Positions 55,041-64,000 of a stretch of 64,000 nucleotides of DNA are shown here, piece after piece. Both the position numbers and the translations under genes were made by a program. Numbering within the stretch: position 1 is the first letter of the stretch; every line of letters starts with the position of its first letter. Source of the DNA: Rhizobium sp. ACO-34A (lineage in GTDB: Bacteria; Pseudomonadota; Alphaproteobacteria; Rhizobiales; Rhizobiaceae); contig CP021375.1 of the NCBI GenBank assembly GCA_002600635.1, forward strand, positions 1-64,000, written 5' to 3'. The notes below the pieces were generated by a model, which saw nothing but the letters and a program-made list of their open reading frames with translations, had not been told where the DNA came from and did not search any database.

Positions 55041-56903
55041 ATGCAGCTTACGCAGAACAACATTGCGATCCTGAGAACATTCGTCCAGGCCGGTGACCGC
55101 ATCGGATACTATACTCAACTCGCCGCATGGGGTGACCAGTATGCGGCTCTCGCGCTTGGCGTTGTCACCAACGAAACTCAGGCCGGCGCCACCGCGAATA
55201 TCTATTTCATGCAAGAAAACCTCGAAGATGGCGTCAGTATCGACTGGAATCAATTGACCAGCCTGAGTATCGACCTGATGGTCGCTGATTTAGATGCAAG
55301 AGTTACAAGTGTACAGAACAATGCTGGTGGCAATCTATCAGTTGACACCATTTGGGATTATCACAAGGCCGTATTCGCCAGCTATGATGTCAGCGCCGAC
55401 GCATGGACGGTCGACTATGTTCTGAACCAGCTTCCAACGCTTGCGGAAAGACAAGCGTTCTGGGATTCACTCGTAACTTCCAGTGGGACGGTTCCAGAGT
55501 CACTGGGTTTCTTGGGCGACCTGTTCGAGAACGTAACCGACTACGTGTCCATCTTAAGTGCCGCTATTTCTTCAGATGTTGCGGGCTATGCGGATTATGT
55601 AGCGGATGTGACGGGAGCCGGCGCCTTGGCGCTCACCGCCCCCTCTACCGATTACGGCCCATTCTCAGTGACATTGGAGAGCGGATCAGGCGCGATTATT
55701 GGCGGGGATGATGTCGCCAACACCCTGGGGGATACCGAGGGTAGCGATGTTCTCATCGGGTATGACGGGAATGATGTGCTGATCGCTTCCTATGGAAACG
55801 ATCGTTTATATGGCGGCTCCGGTGATGATTTATTGATCGGTGGATCTGGCCGAGACCGCCTCATCGGCGATGATGGAAATGACATCATTTACGCCGGAAC
55901 CAAAGTTGACGATCCATCCTCCGACGATCCAGCTAGAACCATCGACAATTCAAGCGATTTTATAATGGCCGGCAGCGGGAACGATGAGGTTTATGTCGGC
56001 AACGGCAGCGATCTCATCATGCTGGGAGACGGCAACGACACATTGTATCTCGAATCTTCATCCACTAGCCCGCGATCAGTCATTTGGGGTGGCGATGGAT
56101 CTGACAGCTACTACTTTGCGTCAGGCGCCCATATACTACTTTTGGATGCAATCGAAATATCAGAAGCAATTCTACTTAATCTAGACATCGGAGCATTGTT
56201 CCAAGCATTTAATGACGCGTATTCAGCGGAATATCCGTACAATTACATTATTTTCAACATCGAAAATGACGACAAAATATTTATAGATGGAATTGATGTT
56301 TCATCAATTTCGGTAGAAACTGACATTTCTATAGAAGAATATGATGATTGTGGCTTCAATTATGAGGCCTTAGATACTCCCGGGAGTGAATACACGAAAT
56401 ATTATGCCTATTCTATATCAAAATCAACTTTCGTGACGACTGAGCGTCGTTTTGTCGTTGACGGAAGTGAAGAGGTATCGGTTTCGCTTGGAGAGATACA
56501 AGGCCCGCAGGGTGTCGGCACCTACAATTCAGCTATTTTTGAAGTTGAAGGACAATCATACACCATCGATGGCTTTCAGAACGGAGACGGAAGCATCAAC
56601 ATTGCGGGAAATGGAATATATTGGGAACAAGAGCACAAGTCCACCACTGTCGAGATTGATGTTACATCTGTTAATGAGACCATTACGGACGAGCACAATA
56701 AAACTGTTTATTATATTCCATACCAATATGTAACAACAAGTGATCCAGTAACAACAACAGTTACAGACAGCATAGATATTTATTTAAAGCCTACTGGATT
56801 TGACAATCGCAACCATATGACCATCGATTTGAATGAATATCAAGTCGATGGACTTAACTTGGATGACTCGCCCCCGGAACTCCGGGATCCAACGGGATTA
56901 TAG
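55041..56903 (+). CDS. RTX calcium-binding exported protein, N-terminal part (frameshifted)
   Basis: The N-terminal ~210 residues are of unknown fold (MQLTQNNIAILRTFVQAGDR). A block of GGxGxDxLx nonapeptides follows (about residues 230-350: DVLIGYDGNDVLIASYGNDR, YGGSGDDLLIGGSGRD, and so on). Then comes an AT-rich coding stretch of about 200 residues. The frame ends soon after a run of five C (56871-56875); one extra C would join it to the following RTX frame to give one protein of about 897 aa. It lacks a Sec signal and is a type I secretion cargo. Confidence 0.8.
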   Translation: MQLTQNNIAILRTFVQAGDRIGYYTQLAAWGDQYAALALGVVTNETQAGATANIYFMQENLEDGVSIDWNQLTSLSIDLMVADLDARVTSVQNNAGGNLSVDTIWDYHKAVFASYDVSADAWTVDYVLNQLPTLAERQAFWDSLVTSSGTVPESLGFLGDLFENVTDYVSILSAAISSDVAGYADYVADVTGAGALALTAPSTDYGPFSVTLESGSGAIIGGDDVANTLGDTEGSDVLIGYDGNDVLIASYGNDRLYGGSGDDLLIGGSGRDRLIGDDGNDIIYAGTKVDDPSSDDPARTIDNSSDFIMAGSGNDEVYVGNGSDLIMLGDGNDTLYLESSSTSPRSVIWGGDGSDSYYFASGAHILLLDAIEISEAILLNLDIGALFQAFNDAYSAEYPYNYIIFNIENDDKIFIDGIDVSSISVETDISIEEYDDCGFNYEALDTPGSEYTKYYAYSISKSTFVTTERRFVVDGSEEVSVSLGEIQGPQGVGTYNSAIFEVEGQSYTIDGFQNGDGSINIAGNGIYWEQEHKSTTVEIDVTSVNETITDEHNKTVYYIPYQYVTTSDPVTTTVTDSIDIYLKPTGFDNRNHMTIDLNEYQVDGLNLDDSPPELRDPTGL

Positions 56904-56962
56904 ATGGAACAGATGACGATGACGTTCTAAGCGGAACGTCTGGGGATGATTACCTGCGCGGT

Positions 56963-57733
56963 TTGGGCGGAGACGATATTGTAAGAGGGGGCAGTGGAAG
57001 CGACACCTATCTTTTCGGCTGGGGTGACGGCAATGATGTAATTGAAGATTGGGCCGACAGTGGTTCCACTGATGTTCTGGAGCTAGGTGACTTGATAGTC
57101 CCAGAATCCGTTTACATAGATCGGGGAACAGAGGATTTTTGGGACATCTTTCTCGACTTCGGCGGCGGCAATTCGGTCACGATCAAAGGCGGCTTTATCG
57201 GCGGTGGGACGGTGATTGAAGAGGTGCGTTTTGACGATAGTACTATGTGGACCGTGGACGATATCCGTCAGCTCTACCTCGACCAGATCTCAACGGAAGG
57301 AGATGATGCAATCTCAGGCTTCATTGATGTCTCCGATCTTATTCACGCCAAAGCCGGCAATGATACGATCTATGGTTATAGCGGCAATGACGCGATTTAT
57401 GGGGAAGAAGGGGACGACATTATTTTCGGCAACGATGGTGATGACACCATTATCGGTGGTCAAGGCAACGATTATCTTGTGGGCGGGGCCGGATCAGATA
57501 CCTTTGTCTTCAATGCAACGGACGGCCAAGATTGGATCGATGATCTTGAAGTTGGTATCGACAAGATTGATTTGCGCGGCGTCACCAATCTGACCAACTT
57601 TGCTGACGTCCTGGCAAATGCTTCTGAATGGGTGAGCGGCACCACATGGCTTTATGCCGATGCGAACAACTATTTGCGCCTTGAGGGTGTGTCCATTGCC
57701 AACCTTCAAGCAGGCGACTTTATATTTGCGTGA
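56963..57733 (+). CDS. RTX protein, C-terminal part with type I secretion end
   Basis: Most likely the 3' part of the preceding gene; the good reading already begins at IIDGTDDDDVLSGTSGDD near 56896 and has no start codon with a ribosome site. It contains a serralysin-like beta-roll linker, RTX repeats (AKAGNDTIYGYSGNDAIYGE, DGDDTIIGGQGNDYLVGG) and the C-terminal export module WLYADANNYLRLEGVSIANL with FIFA end. The same module ends the glucanase gene downstream. Confidence 0.8.
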   Translation: MGGDDIVRGGSGSDTYLFGWGDGNDVIEDWADSGSTDVLELGDLIVPESVYIDRGTEDFWDIFLDFGGGNSVTIKGGFIGGGTVIEEVRFDDSTMWTVDDIRQLYLDQISTEGDDAISGFIDVSDLIHAKAGNDTIYGYSGNDAIYGEEGDDIIFGNDGDDTIIGGQGNDYLVGGAGSDTFVFNATDGQDWIDDLEVGIDKIDLRGVTNLTNFADVLANASEWVSGTTWLYADANNYLRLEGVSIANLQAGDFIFA

Positions 57734-58200
57734 GAGCCAGCCGATAAACCTGACTATGAAGTATCGTTTGTGATCAAGATCCGTGAACAAAGTTCATGCA
57801 CTTGATCATCGCCGCACTCAACCGTCGGGGTGAAGACGGCGAACTTGCCGTCTCCACCTCAATGTCGCGAGAGAGTTCCCCGGACCGAAGTTATGGGCTG
57901 TTTGGGTCAATCAGGATTTACGGAGGAGGTGGCGGCAATGCTGCGGTTGAGATCAGCTTGCGACCAATTCTGACGAAAACGATGTAACAAATGTGATTGT
58001 CTGAAGGATTCGCAGACCGAGGAACACCCCTTAAGCGCAGCCTTCTGCGGTCCGTCCATACCAACATATTTCGCGGATTTCCGGCACGTCTACCGCCCCG
58101 TCGCCACACCCTATTCCATGAATAGAAAAGCGGGTTCAAATACCCCGATTCTCGGGGACACCTGACAATTATTTAGAACTAATGTTTTGGAGAACACGAC
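57734..58200. other. Non-coding stretch
   Basis: No supported gene in 467 bases between the RTX and glucanase genes. It probably holds the glucanase promoter and a terminator; the CCCCGATTCTCGGGG hairpin near 58142 is a candidate for the latter. Confidence 0.35.
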
Positions 58201-59952
58201 ATGAGTGTAGAATTTACCGGCGTTAATCTATCAGGTCTTGAGTTTGGTGGCACGGGCGGGACCCTTGGAACCAACTATATTGCCAACGGCGAGACACACT
58301 ATGACTATTGGTCGGATGCCGGCGCAAATACCATTCGCCTACCGTTCACATGGGAACGGTTACAGCCTCAGGCGAACGGCGCACTCGACGCGGACTACCT
58401 GCAGCTTCTGCATGACGCGGTGGATTATGCCCAGGCTCATGGACAACTTCTGATCCTCGACATGCATAACTTCGGAGAATATTCCGGTCAAAGCATGGCA
58501 GGAGGGTCAACGGCATTGAAAGATGCCTATGCCGATGTTTGGGAAAAGATCGCCAACGAATTCAAGGACGAACCAAACGTCTGGTTCGGAATCATGAATG
58601 AGCCGCACGATATCGCGGTGGGAACATGGATGGACTTTGCCCAGGCCGCGACCGATGCAATTCGCGATACCGGGGCCGAAAACAAGATCCTGGTTCCAAC
58701 AGTGGACTGGTCAGGAGCCTATCGATTCAACGATACAGACTACCTGGACGAAATGGCCGCCTATGAAGCGTTCACCGACCCGGCCAACAACTTCGCCTTC
58801 GAAATACATCAATACCTCGATCAGTATAGCGGCGGTGTCTCTGGTGATGCCGTCGATGGCAGGGGAGCCACTGTCATGCAAGGTGTGACAGATTGGGCTC
58901 GCGAAAACGGGTTTGAACTTTTTGTTGGTGAATTTGGTGTCGCGGCGGACGGTGCCAATGCCGACGAGTATACAGACTTCCTGAATTTTATGGACGCCAA
59001 CAGCGACGTGTTCCTTGGCTGGACCGCTTGGGGAGCCGGTGAATGGTGGCCTACCTCCTACCACTACTACCTAGGAGCGCAAGACGGCTCGGGCACCGAT
59101 ATCTTGGACGACTTTTTCAATCCATCTCCCGTGGACTTCGACAACGAAGCCAATAGCAGCAACTTTATCAGGGGCACATCGAGTTCGGATATTCTCACCG
59201 GAACTAGCGTGGCCGATACCATTCTCGGGAACGCCGGCAACGACGTGCTGGAAGGCCTGGCGGGCGATGACGTTCTGAATGGTCAGGCAGGTGATGATGT
59301 GCTGTTCGGCGGCGCAGGTAGTGATACCTTCGTCTATCAGACGGGCGGCGGCATCGACTATGTCAAGGACTTCAATCTGGCCGATGACGTCGTTAGCATC
59401 AACGTGGCCGGCTACGAGACTTTCGCCGAAATTCAGCCGCTGCTGCAGCAGTGGGGGCCGAACGTCGCCATATATTTCGATGCCAATAACTATCTCGTCA
59501 TCGAAAACTCTTCGCTGACTGATTTGAGCTCGCGCCATTTTACGTTTGATACCAGCCGTAGCCTCTTCACTGGAACGTCAACAGCGGAATATATCGGCGG
59601 CACGAACGGCCGTGACACTATTCTTGGTGGCGTCGGGAACGACGTGCTGGAAGGCTTTGCAGGCAATGATATTCTGAATGGACAGGCAGGGGATGACGTG
59701 TTGTTCGGCGGAGATGGGAACGACATTTTCGTCTTCCAGTCAGGCGGCGGCGTCGACTATGCCAAGGATTTTGACCTGGCACACGACCAGATCAAAATCG
59801 ATGTTGTCGGTTATGACGAGTTCGCTGATATTCAGCCGTTGCTGCAGCAATGGGGCAGCAATACCGCTATCTATCTGGATGCAAACAACTATCTCGTACT
59901 GGAGAACGTCAGCACGGCTGGTCTGAACAGCAGCCACTTTTTATTGGCTTAA
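58201..59952 (+). CDS. GH5 endoglucanase with two RTX modules, type I secreted
   Basis: The 583-aa product has an N-terminal GH5 barrel (about residues 1-310): acid/base E134 in GIMNEPHD, nucleophile E244 in VGEFGVA, and IRLPFTWERL. It should cut beta-1,4-glucan, either cellulose or a rhizobial exopolysaccharide. Two RTX/export modules follow (about 320-455 and 456-583), each with GNDVLEG.AGDD repeats and ending in a DANNYLV.EN motif. No Sec signal is present. The second module is the C-terminal export signal for the PrsDE-type system. Confidence 0.93.
   Translation: MSVEFTGVNLSGLEFGGTGGTLGTNYIANGETHYDYWSDAGANTIRLPFTWERLQPQANGALDADYLQLLHDAVDYAQAHGQLLILDMHNFGEYSGQSMAGGSTALKDAYADVWEKIANEFKDEPNVWFGIMNEPHDIAVGTWMDFAQAATDAIRDTGAENKILVPTVDWSGAYRFNDTDYLDEMAAYEAFTDPANNFAFEIHQYLDQYSGGVSGDAVDGRGATVMQGVTDWARENGFELFVGEFGVAADGANADEYTDFLNFMDANSDVFLGWTAWGAGEWWPTSYHYYLGAQDGSGTDILDDFFNPSPVDFDNEANSSNFIRGTSSSDILTGTSVADTILGNAGNDVLEGLAGDDVLNGQAGDDVLFGGAGSDTFVYQTGGGIDYVKDFNLADDVVSINVAGYETFAEIQPLLQQWGPNVAIYFDANNYLVIENSSLTDLSSRHFTFDTSRSLFTGTSTAEYIGGTNGRDTILGGVGNDVLEGFAGNDILNGQAGDDVLFGGDGNDIFVFQSGGGVDYAKDFDLAHDQIKIDVVGYDEFADIQPLLQQWGSNTAIYLDANNYLVLENVSTAGLNSSHFLLA
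59161..59949 (+). repeat. Tandem duplication of an RTX/export module
   Basis: Two blocks of about 400 bp encode the same order of elements: GTSSSDILTG or GTSTAEYIGG, then GNAGNDVLEG/GVGNDVLEG, VLFGG, GGG(I/V)DY, IQPLLQQWG, DANNYLV.EN. They are clearly homologous, so the glucanase C-terminus arose by module duplication. Confidence 0.8.
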
Positions 59953-59971
59953 GCGGGGCTTTGAAGTCTAA

Positions 59972-60002
59972 GAAAGTGCCGCCGACGATCAGTCGGCGGC
60001 AC
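59972..60002. terminator. Bidirectional terminator between convergent genes
   Basis: GTGCCGCCGAC and its exact complement form an 11-bp stem with a 5-base loop, between the glucanase and the converging acyltransferase gene. A short AT stretch follows on the minus side (TTTCTT). Confidence 0.65.
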
Positions 60003-60032
60003 TGAACATCGTCTTCATGGTGTCCGCTCCGG

Positions 60033-61082
60033 TCACGCTGGCTTGGTCAGACGGTTGGGAACGTTAAGAAGAAATCGCTTGATCGCCGAATTCAACCTGC
60101 GCTCCACTACAAGGTGAAAAAGGATGGAGAAGATTGTTAGCAAGCCGGATACCACGACAATAGCTGCGCCTGCAGGGAAATGATCAAGCAAGGCAGCAAT
60201 TGCGATGTAGCCTATATTCTGGTGCACGAGATAGAGCGCGTAGGTGGCGCCTCCGAGAACCTGAGCGGCGGGCCAAAATTTTCGGTTGATCTTTAGGTTG
60301 ACGAGCAGAATGAAAATGACAACCGATAAGATGATGATGGCTGCGATGACTGCCCGTGAAAGCTCAACGGAATAAGCATTTTCATACCAGCCAGCGCCGG
60401 CGAACGCAGTGAAGAGGGAATAGGCGGCCGCCATGAAGAACAGGCCTATCCCATAGGTGGTGACATTCTGCCTGAGCCGGTTGATCACAATTCCAAGAGA
60501 AAAAAAGCCGCTATATTCGGTGATGAGCAGGTTTTGCATGTCCTCCGATCCGATGAAGGCTTCGTTCACGAAGGAAATTGCCATCCAGACCGGCAAAATC
60601 TTGAGGATATGTCGAAACTGTCCGGCGGTGACGATCAGGAATACCCAAGCATAAAACATGATCTCCAGCACGATCGACCAATAGACGCCATCTACGAACG
60701 GTTCGCCCAAAATAAGGGAGAAGATGAATAGATTCGCGATGTATTGCATCGCATCCACATGAAACTGCGGGTTGCCGGAGAGCGCGATCGTCGCCGCTGT
60801 GAGGCTCATTATGATGAGGAATGTCGGGTAGATGCGCACCAATCTGGAAACGAGAAAGTCGTACGGCTTGTGGTCCTCGGCAGAATAAGAGATCACAAAC
60901 CCGCTTGTGATGAAGAATACGCTGACGCTCAGGTAGCCATAGCTGGCGATCGCCTTCAGGAATTCAGGAATTTCAAGGGCCGGTAGGTCACCGGCTGCTT
61001 CGCCGCGAAAGGCAAAATGAAAGAGCATGACGGCAAGCGCGGATGCGACCCGCAGAATGTCCAGCCCATAAAGGTGTTTCAT
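60033..61082 (-). CDS. Acyltransferase-3 family membrane protein (OafA/ExoZ-like)
   Basis: The 349-aa product has about ten membrane helices. It has the conserved N-terminal LDILRVASALAVMLFHFAFR with the catalytic His, SVFFITSGFVISYS, RLVRIYPTF with the family Arg, and VYWSIVLEIMFY. The family O-acetylates or succinylates surface polysaccharides using a cytoplasmic acyl donor. Next to a secreted glucanase, an exopolysaccharide substrate is plausible. Confidence 0.9.
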   Translation of the reverse strand: MKHLYGLDILRVASALAVMLFHFAFRGEAAGDLPALEIPEFLKAIASYGYLSVSVFFITSGFVISYSAEDHKPYDFLVSRLVRIYPTFLIIMSLTAATIALSGNPQFHVDAMQYIANLFIFSLILGEPFVDGVYWSIVLEIMFYAWVFLIVTAGQFRHILKILPVWMAISFVNEAFIGSEDMQNLLITEYSGFFSLGIVINRLRQNVTTYGIGLFFMAAAYSLFTAFAGAGWYENAYSVELSRAVIAAIIILSVVIFILLVNLKINRKFWPAAQVLGGATYALYLVHQNIGYIAIAALLDHFPAGAAIVVVSGLLTIFSILFHLVVERRLNSAIKRFLLNVPNRLTKPA

Positions 61083-61499
61083 GTGTATTCTGAAGCCTTT
61101 TGGAAAATTGATATTAAGTTAGGAGGGCGAGGGAGCATTTTTCTGCGATGTGCGTATAGGCAAAATCTCTCCCGCCTTTGTCTTGTATCGCTATCTCAGA
61201 TTTCTTAACGTCTTATAGCTTTTTAGTTGCAAACATTACGCAAGCAATCGCTATTGTTGCTGACATTTGGGCTCCAGGCCTTTTCGCGCTTAGGCTGATT
61301 CACTCGCTGCAGGGAAACTACAGTGATTCGCAGCCTCGACTCGTTAATCAGCCGGCAATATTGGCCAAATACCGGCTATGATATAGACTCGTTCCGATAG
61401 GCGACTGGCCACCTTGCCCGCCGACGACAACAGGCACATCCCGTAAAGTCCATAATACCCAGTGGCAACGGTCGAGCAGATAAAGACGCCGGAACTTAA
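61083..61499. other. Non-coding stretch
   Basis: No supported gene in this AT-richer interval of 417 bases. It holds the upstream region of the acyltransferase gene. Confidence 0.35.
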
Positions 61500-62527
61500 T
61501 CAGAATGATCTGACTTCTGCTTCGAGGAGCCCCGTATCAGTTAATGGAGATACCGCAAACGTCGAGTTGCTCTTGCTGAGGGCGCCAGGCTCCACGCATC
61601 TGTAGCGGCTCTTGTCACTGCAGAACTCGAAGCGCCGCCTGCAGGCCCCGGAGCTTGTGACCAGCACCCGATAACCGTCCACGCACTCGTCGAGGACCTC
61701 AAGTTCCTTACCCCAGACCCAGCCGCCATAGCGGGTACCTCGATCCGAACGGAGCACGATCTCGAAATAGTGGCCTCCGCCGGCCTCTCTCATCTTGAAC
61801 ACGAGATCGAGATTGTCTTCATCGCTTGTGTCAAGCTCTCCCGAAGACAACCTGAGATGGGCAATCTTTGCCTCGGCAAGCGCTCCGATCGGATAAAATG
61901 GCTGGCCCATGAACCACATGAATTCACTGATCGCATAACCAAGCTTGCTGCCCTCAAATCCGCGCGCCGACCAGTCGATCTCCGAAACCGAACAGGCCCA
62001 GGCCTTGTTGGCAAAGACCGGCGACAAGGCCTCGCAGAACGGGCGGTCGAAACCGGCATTATGGGCAATGATGAGATCGGCCGGCTCGATGAGCGATCTC
62101 AGTCGCTGGGTGTCGATTGCCTGACCGGTGAGCATCTCCTCGGTGATCCCGGTCAGACGGGTAATCTCCGGGGGAAGCGGATTGCCTGGCCGCCGGAGGC
62201 CGCCACGTCGCCAATGTCTCCATTGTCGTCAAAGGAAAAGGAAACGAGACCGATTTCGATGATCTCGTCCGTGCGGAAGTTAAGCCCGGTCGTTTCGGTA
62301 TCGACAATCACCCCTCGCCGCGGAAACTCGGGCCGAGGATGTTCGACGATCGCCGGAGGCACGAGCTTGCGCAGGATCCGGTACTTGCCGGTCGCTTCAA
62401 GGTGTTTCGCCATCTCCTCGTCATCGAGGACATGCTCGTCACTTTTTCCAGGAACGGTTCGTCGCCTGGTATCGGTCGGCGGCGTCGGCTCACCCGCAGG
62501 AGCAAAGAATTCAAGCTGCGAGGCCAT
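61500..62527 (-). pseudogene. DnaQ-like 3'-5' exonuclease gene with a frameshift
   Basis: The 5' part (MASQLEFFAPAGEPTPPTDT ... RRGVIVDTETTGLNFRTDEI ... FSFDDNGDIGDV) contains the first Exo motif with DxE. Near 62205 the coding signal jumps frame to GGLRRPGNPLPPEITRLTGI and TEEM, then continues as DTQRLRSLIEPADLIIAHNA with the Exo II motif to a natural end. A few codons seem missing at the jump. CAGGAG precedes the ATG. As written, no complete exonuclease is made. Confidence 0.75.
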
Positions 62528-62730
62528 GGGGCTCCTGTTCGATGAAGATAGAACTGTGAGTATCCAACATCGGCAGCGGCTTGAGAGATCGCAATCTCGA
62601 TAGCCCACTGTGCACACCGTGAATATTGGGCAAAAAGCGGCATCCAAAAATATCACCGCAAGCGCAGTTATACCGCCGAACCCTAGCCTCCAAGGTTATC
62701 ACGCCCCAGACGGACGGCTGGTTCATGCGG

Positions 62731-62871
62731 CTACGTCGGAAACAGAAAGCATGAGATCGCTCCCAAAACCATAACGACTAGTACCGCTGCCGCAACCCAT
62801 CCAGAGCGTGACCAGGGTTTCGGAGTATAGTCGTTGTCAGGCCCGGGCGCCTTGTCCCATCCACTAGCCAT
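62731..62871 (-). CDS. Small single-pass membrane protein (46 aa)
   Basis: GGGAG lies six bases before the ATG. The peptide has a soluble start (MASGWDKAPGPDNDYTPKPW) and one membrane helix (WVAAAVLVVMVLGAISCFLF) near the C-terminus. The ribosome site, hydrophobic pattern and clean intergenic location support a real gene of unknown function. Confidence 0.6.
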   Translation of the reverse strand: MASGWDKAPGPDNDYTPKPWSRSGWVAAAVLVVMVLGAISCFLFPT

Positions 62872-62987
62872 TACAATCTCCCTTTTAACTGCACCTAGCG
62901 CCAAACATCAAAAATATCTCCACCCTCACTGGTTGTGGTTGCATCATCCACGAAACTACGCCAGATTTTGCGCCGGGGGCAAGATCA

Positions 62988-63439
62988 TGAGCAAACGACA
63001 TCTCTTCGCCGGAGCGATAGTAGTATTTCTGGCGATCAGATTACTCGGCTCGGATACATCACCATCGCCCGACGCCCCGTCAGCCGACGTGAACCGAGAA
63101 GCTGGCGACCTAAGGCAATCTGATCAACATCGAACCAGTTACCATCCTCGTCGCCTAAGGAGGTCACTGCGCCGAAACAACCCACGCCATCGTCACCGAT
63201 TACCAATAATCCAAGCTCAAAGCTGCCGGTTCTCTTCGTTCAGGGGAATGCGGTTGCATTCAGGGATGCACCGTCCGCCCAGGGCAAAATCCTGGATCGC
63301 AACACGATTCTTGTCCGATACAGCCACAAAACCGAAACAGCCAGTCGTCAAACAACCTTCTGCCGCGAAACCCAACCCACCTTCAGCTCCCGTGATTACG
63401 GATAGGCCACAGGACAGAACGGAGAAGACGGCGAGATGA
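62988..63439 (+). pseudogene. Decayed secreted SH3-like protein gene
   Basis: The start looks real (GGGGG before ATG; MSKRHLFAGAIVVFLAIRLL as signal/anchor, then a Ser/Pro linker). After about 40 codons the coding signal moves to another frame (KLPVLFVQGNAVAFRDAPSA, QGKILDRNT), a bacterial SH3-like segment, and then changes again to a Lys/Pro-rich tail. At least two frameshifts make it inactive. Confidence 0.45.
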
Positions 63440-63541
63440 AGGATACGATGATTGGGATCGATCCGACCATCCTCTGACAGAACGTGCGGGGTGGGTAGAG
63501 CGGCAACCACGCCATCTATACAGAAGAGGATGCGTCAACTT

Positions 63542-64000
63542 TCAAAGACGGGGCACCAGCCGGAGAAGTTCTTTCGTGTAGCTGTGCTGCGGGTTCGAAA
63601 AGAGCGCTTCCGTCTCGGCGACCTCGCACAGCTTGCCATGGCGCATGACGGCGATGCGGTCGCACATCTGGCGCACGACCGGCAGGTCGTGGCTGATGAA
63701 GAGCATGGTCAGCCCCAGCCATTCCTGCAGGTCCTTCAAGAGGTTCAGGATCTGCGCCTGGATGGAGACATCGAGCGCCGAGGTGGGCTCGTCGCAGATC
63801 AGGAAACGTGGGCGCGTCGCAAGCGCGCGGGCAATCGAGATGCGCTGGCGCTGGCCACCCGAGAACTCGTGGGGGAATTTGCGGCCGGCATCCTGTCCCA
63901 GGCCAACGAGGTCGAGGAGATTGGCGACGATGATGTCGCGCTCGTGCCTGTCCGGCGCCAGTCGGTAATGCTCGATCGGCTCGGCAATGATGGCATCGAC
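63542..64000 (-). CDS. Oligopeptide/dipeptide ABC transporter ATPase, C-terminal part
   Basis: The gene runs off the window edge; about 152 codons are visible. They include the signature [15 protein letters not shown], Walker [15 protein letters not shown]-loop [10 protein letters not shown] and the end [20 protein letters not shown] with YTKELL, typical of the DppD/DppF/OppF group. It would power peptide or opine-like uptake; the permeases must lie outside the window. Confidence 0.9.
   Translation of the reverse strand, partial: VDAIIAEPIEHYRLAPDRHERDIIVANLLDLVGLGQDAGRKFPHEFSGGQRQRISIARALATRPRFLICDEPTSALDVSIQAQILNLLKDLQEWLGLTMLFISHDLPVVRQMCDRIAVMRHGKLCEVAETEALFSNPQHSYTKELLRLVPRL

Noticed and set aside
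57300..59750. CRISPR-like repetitive DNA
   Set aside because: The periodicity is the coding of glycine/aspartate RTX nonapeptides, not spaced identical repeats.

Overview
The window looks like a replicon of a Rhizobiales alphaproteobacterium (Rhizobium/Agrobacterium group), most likely a plasmid or chromid accessory region. The reasons are high-GC coding with rhizobial gene families (ThuA/ThuB, DUF982, DUF2934, PrsDE-type secretion of glycanases, large-subunit catalase, LigD), a truncated plasmid mobilisation gene, and many mobile-element remnants. No rRNA, tRNA or CRISPR array was seen.

Layout. (1) 0-1 kb: serine recombinase. (2) 1.2-8.5 kb: a tightly coupled minus-strand catabolic/uptake operon (NMT1-like binding protein, dihydropyrimidinase/hydantoinase, atypical SDR, GlcG-like protein, ABC ATPase, permease, unknown 332-aa protein), controlled by a divergent GntR/FCD regulator with an inverted-repeat operator candidate between them. 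(3) 8.5-11.3 kb: decayed tyrosine integrase, cysteine hydrolase, small membrane-protein genes. (4) 11.4-17.1 kb: two identical copies of a 1515-bp two-ORF IS in opposite orientation; the second splits an AI-2E-family permease gene. (5) 17.6-20.8 kb: fossil zone with napC, a napB stump fused to an antisense histidine-kinase fragment, and two stand-alone receiver proteins. (6) 21.4-48.3 kb: a stress/desiccation region with KGG protein, YciE-like ferritin, KatE catalase, transglutaminase-like proteins, PPC protein, ThuA/ThuB, MgtC, ECF sigma factor, TreZ, GlgA, GlgX, SDRs, LigD and topoisomerase IB. (7) 48.4-49.9 kb: third IS copy, without a target duplication, abutting a truncated mobC-like gene. 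(8) 51.1-61.1 kb: a type I secretion module (PrsD/PrsE), a secreted unknown, a frameshifted RTX protein, a GH5 glucanase with RTX repeats, and an acyltransferase-3. (9) 61.5-64 kb: broken exonuclease, small membrane protein, broken SH3-like gene and the end of an oligopeptide ABC ATPase.

The main hidden structure is regulatory. Fourteen sites of the form GGAAC-N16/17-NGTT, the general-stress (EcfG-type) sigma promoter, lie just upstream of genes between 14 and 43 kb, including one of perfect consensus in front of the window's own ECF sigma gene. This makes regions 4-6 look like a physically clustered general stress response regulon (catalase neighbour, trehalose/glycogen enzymes, small stress proteins) rather than a random accessory island. 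One of these promoters drives a minus-strand transcript of about 400 nt that ends at a clear terminator but carries no convincing gene.
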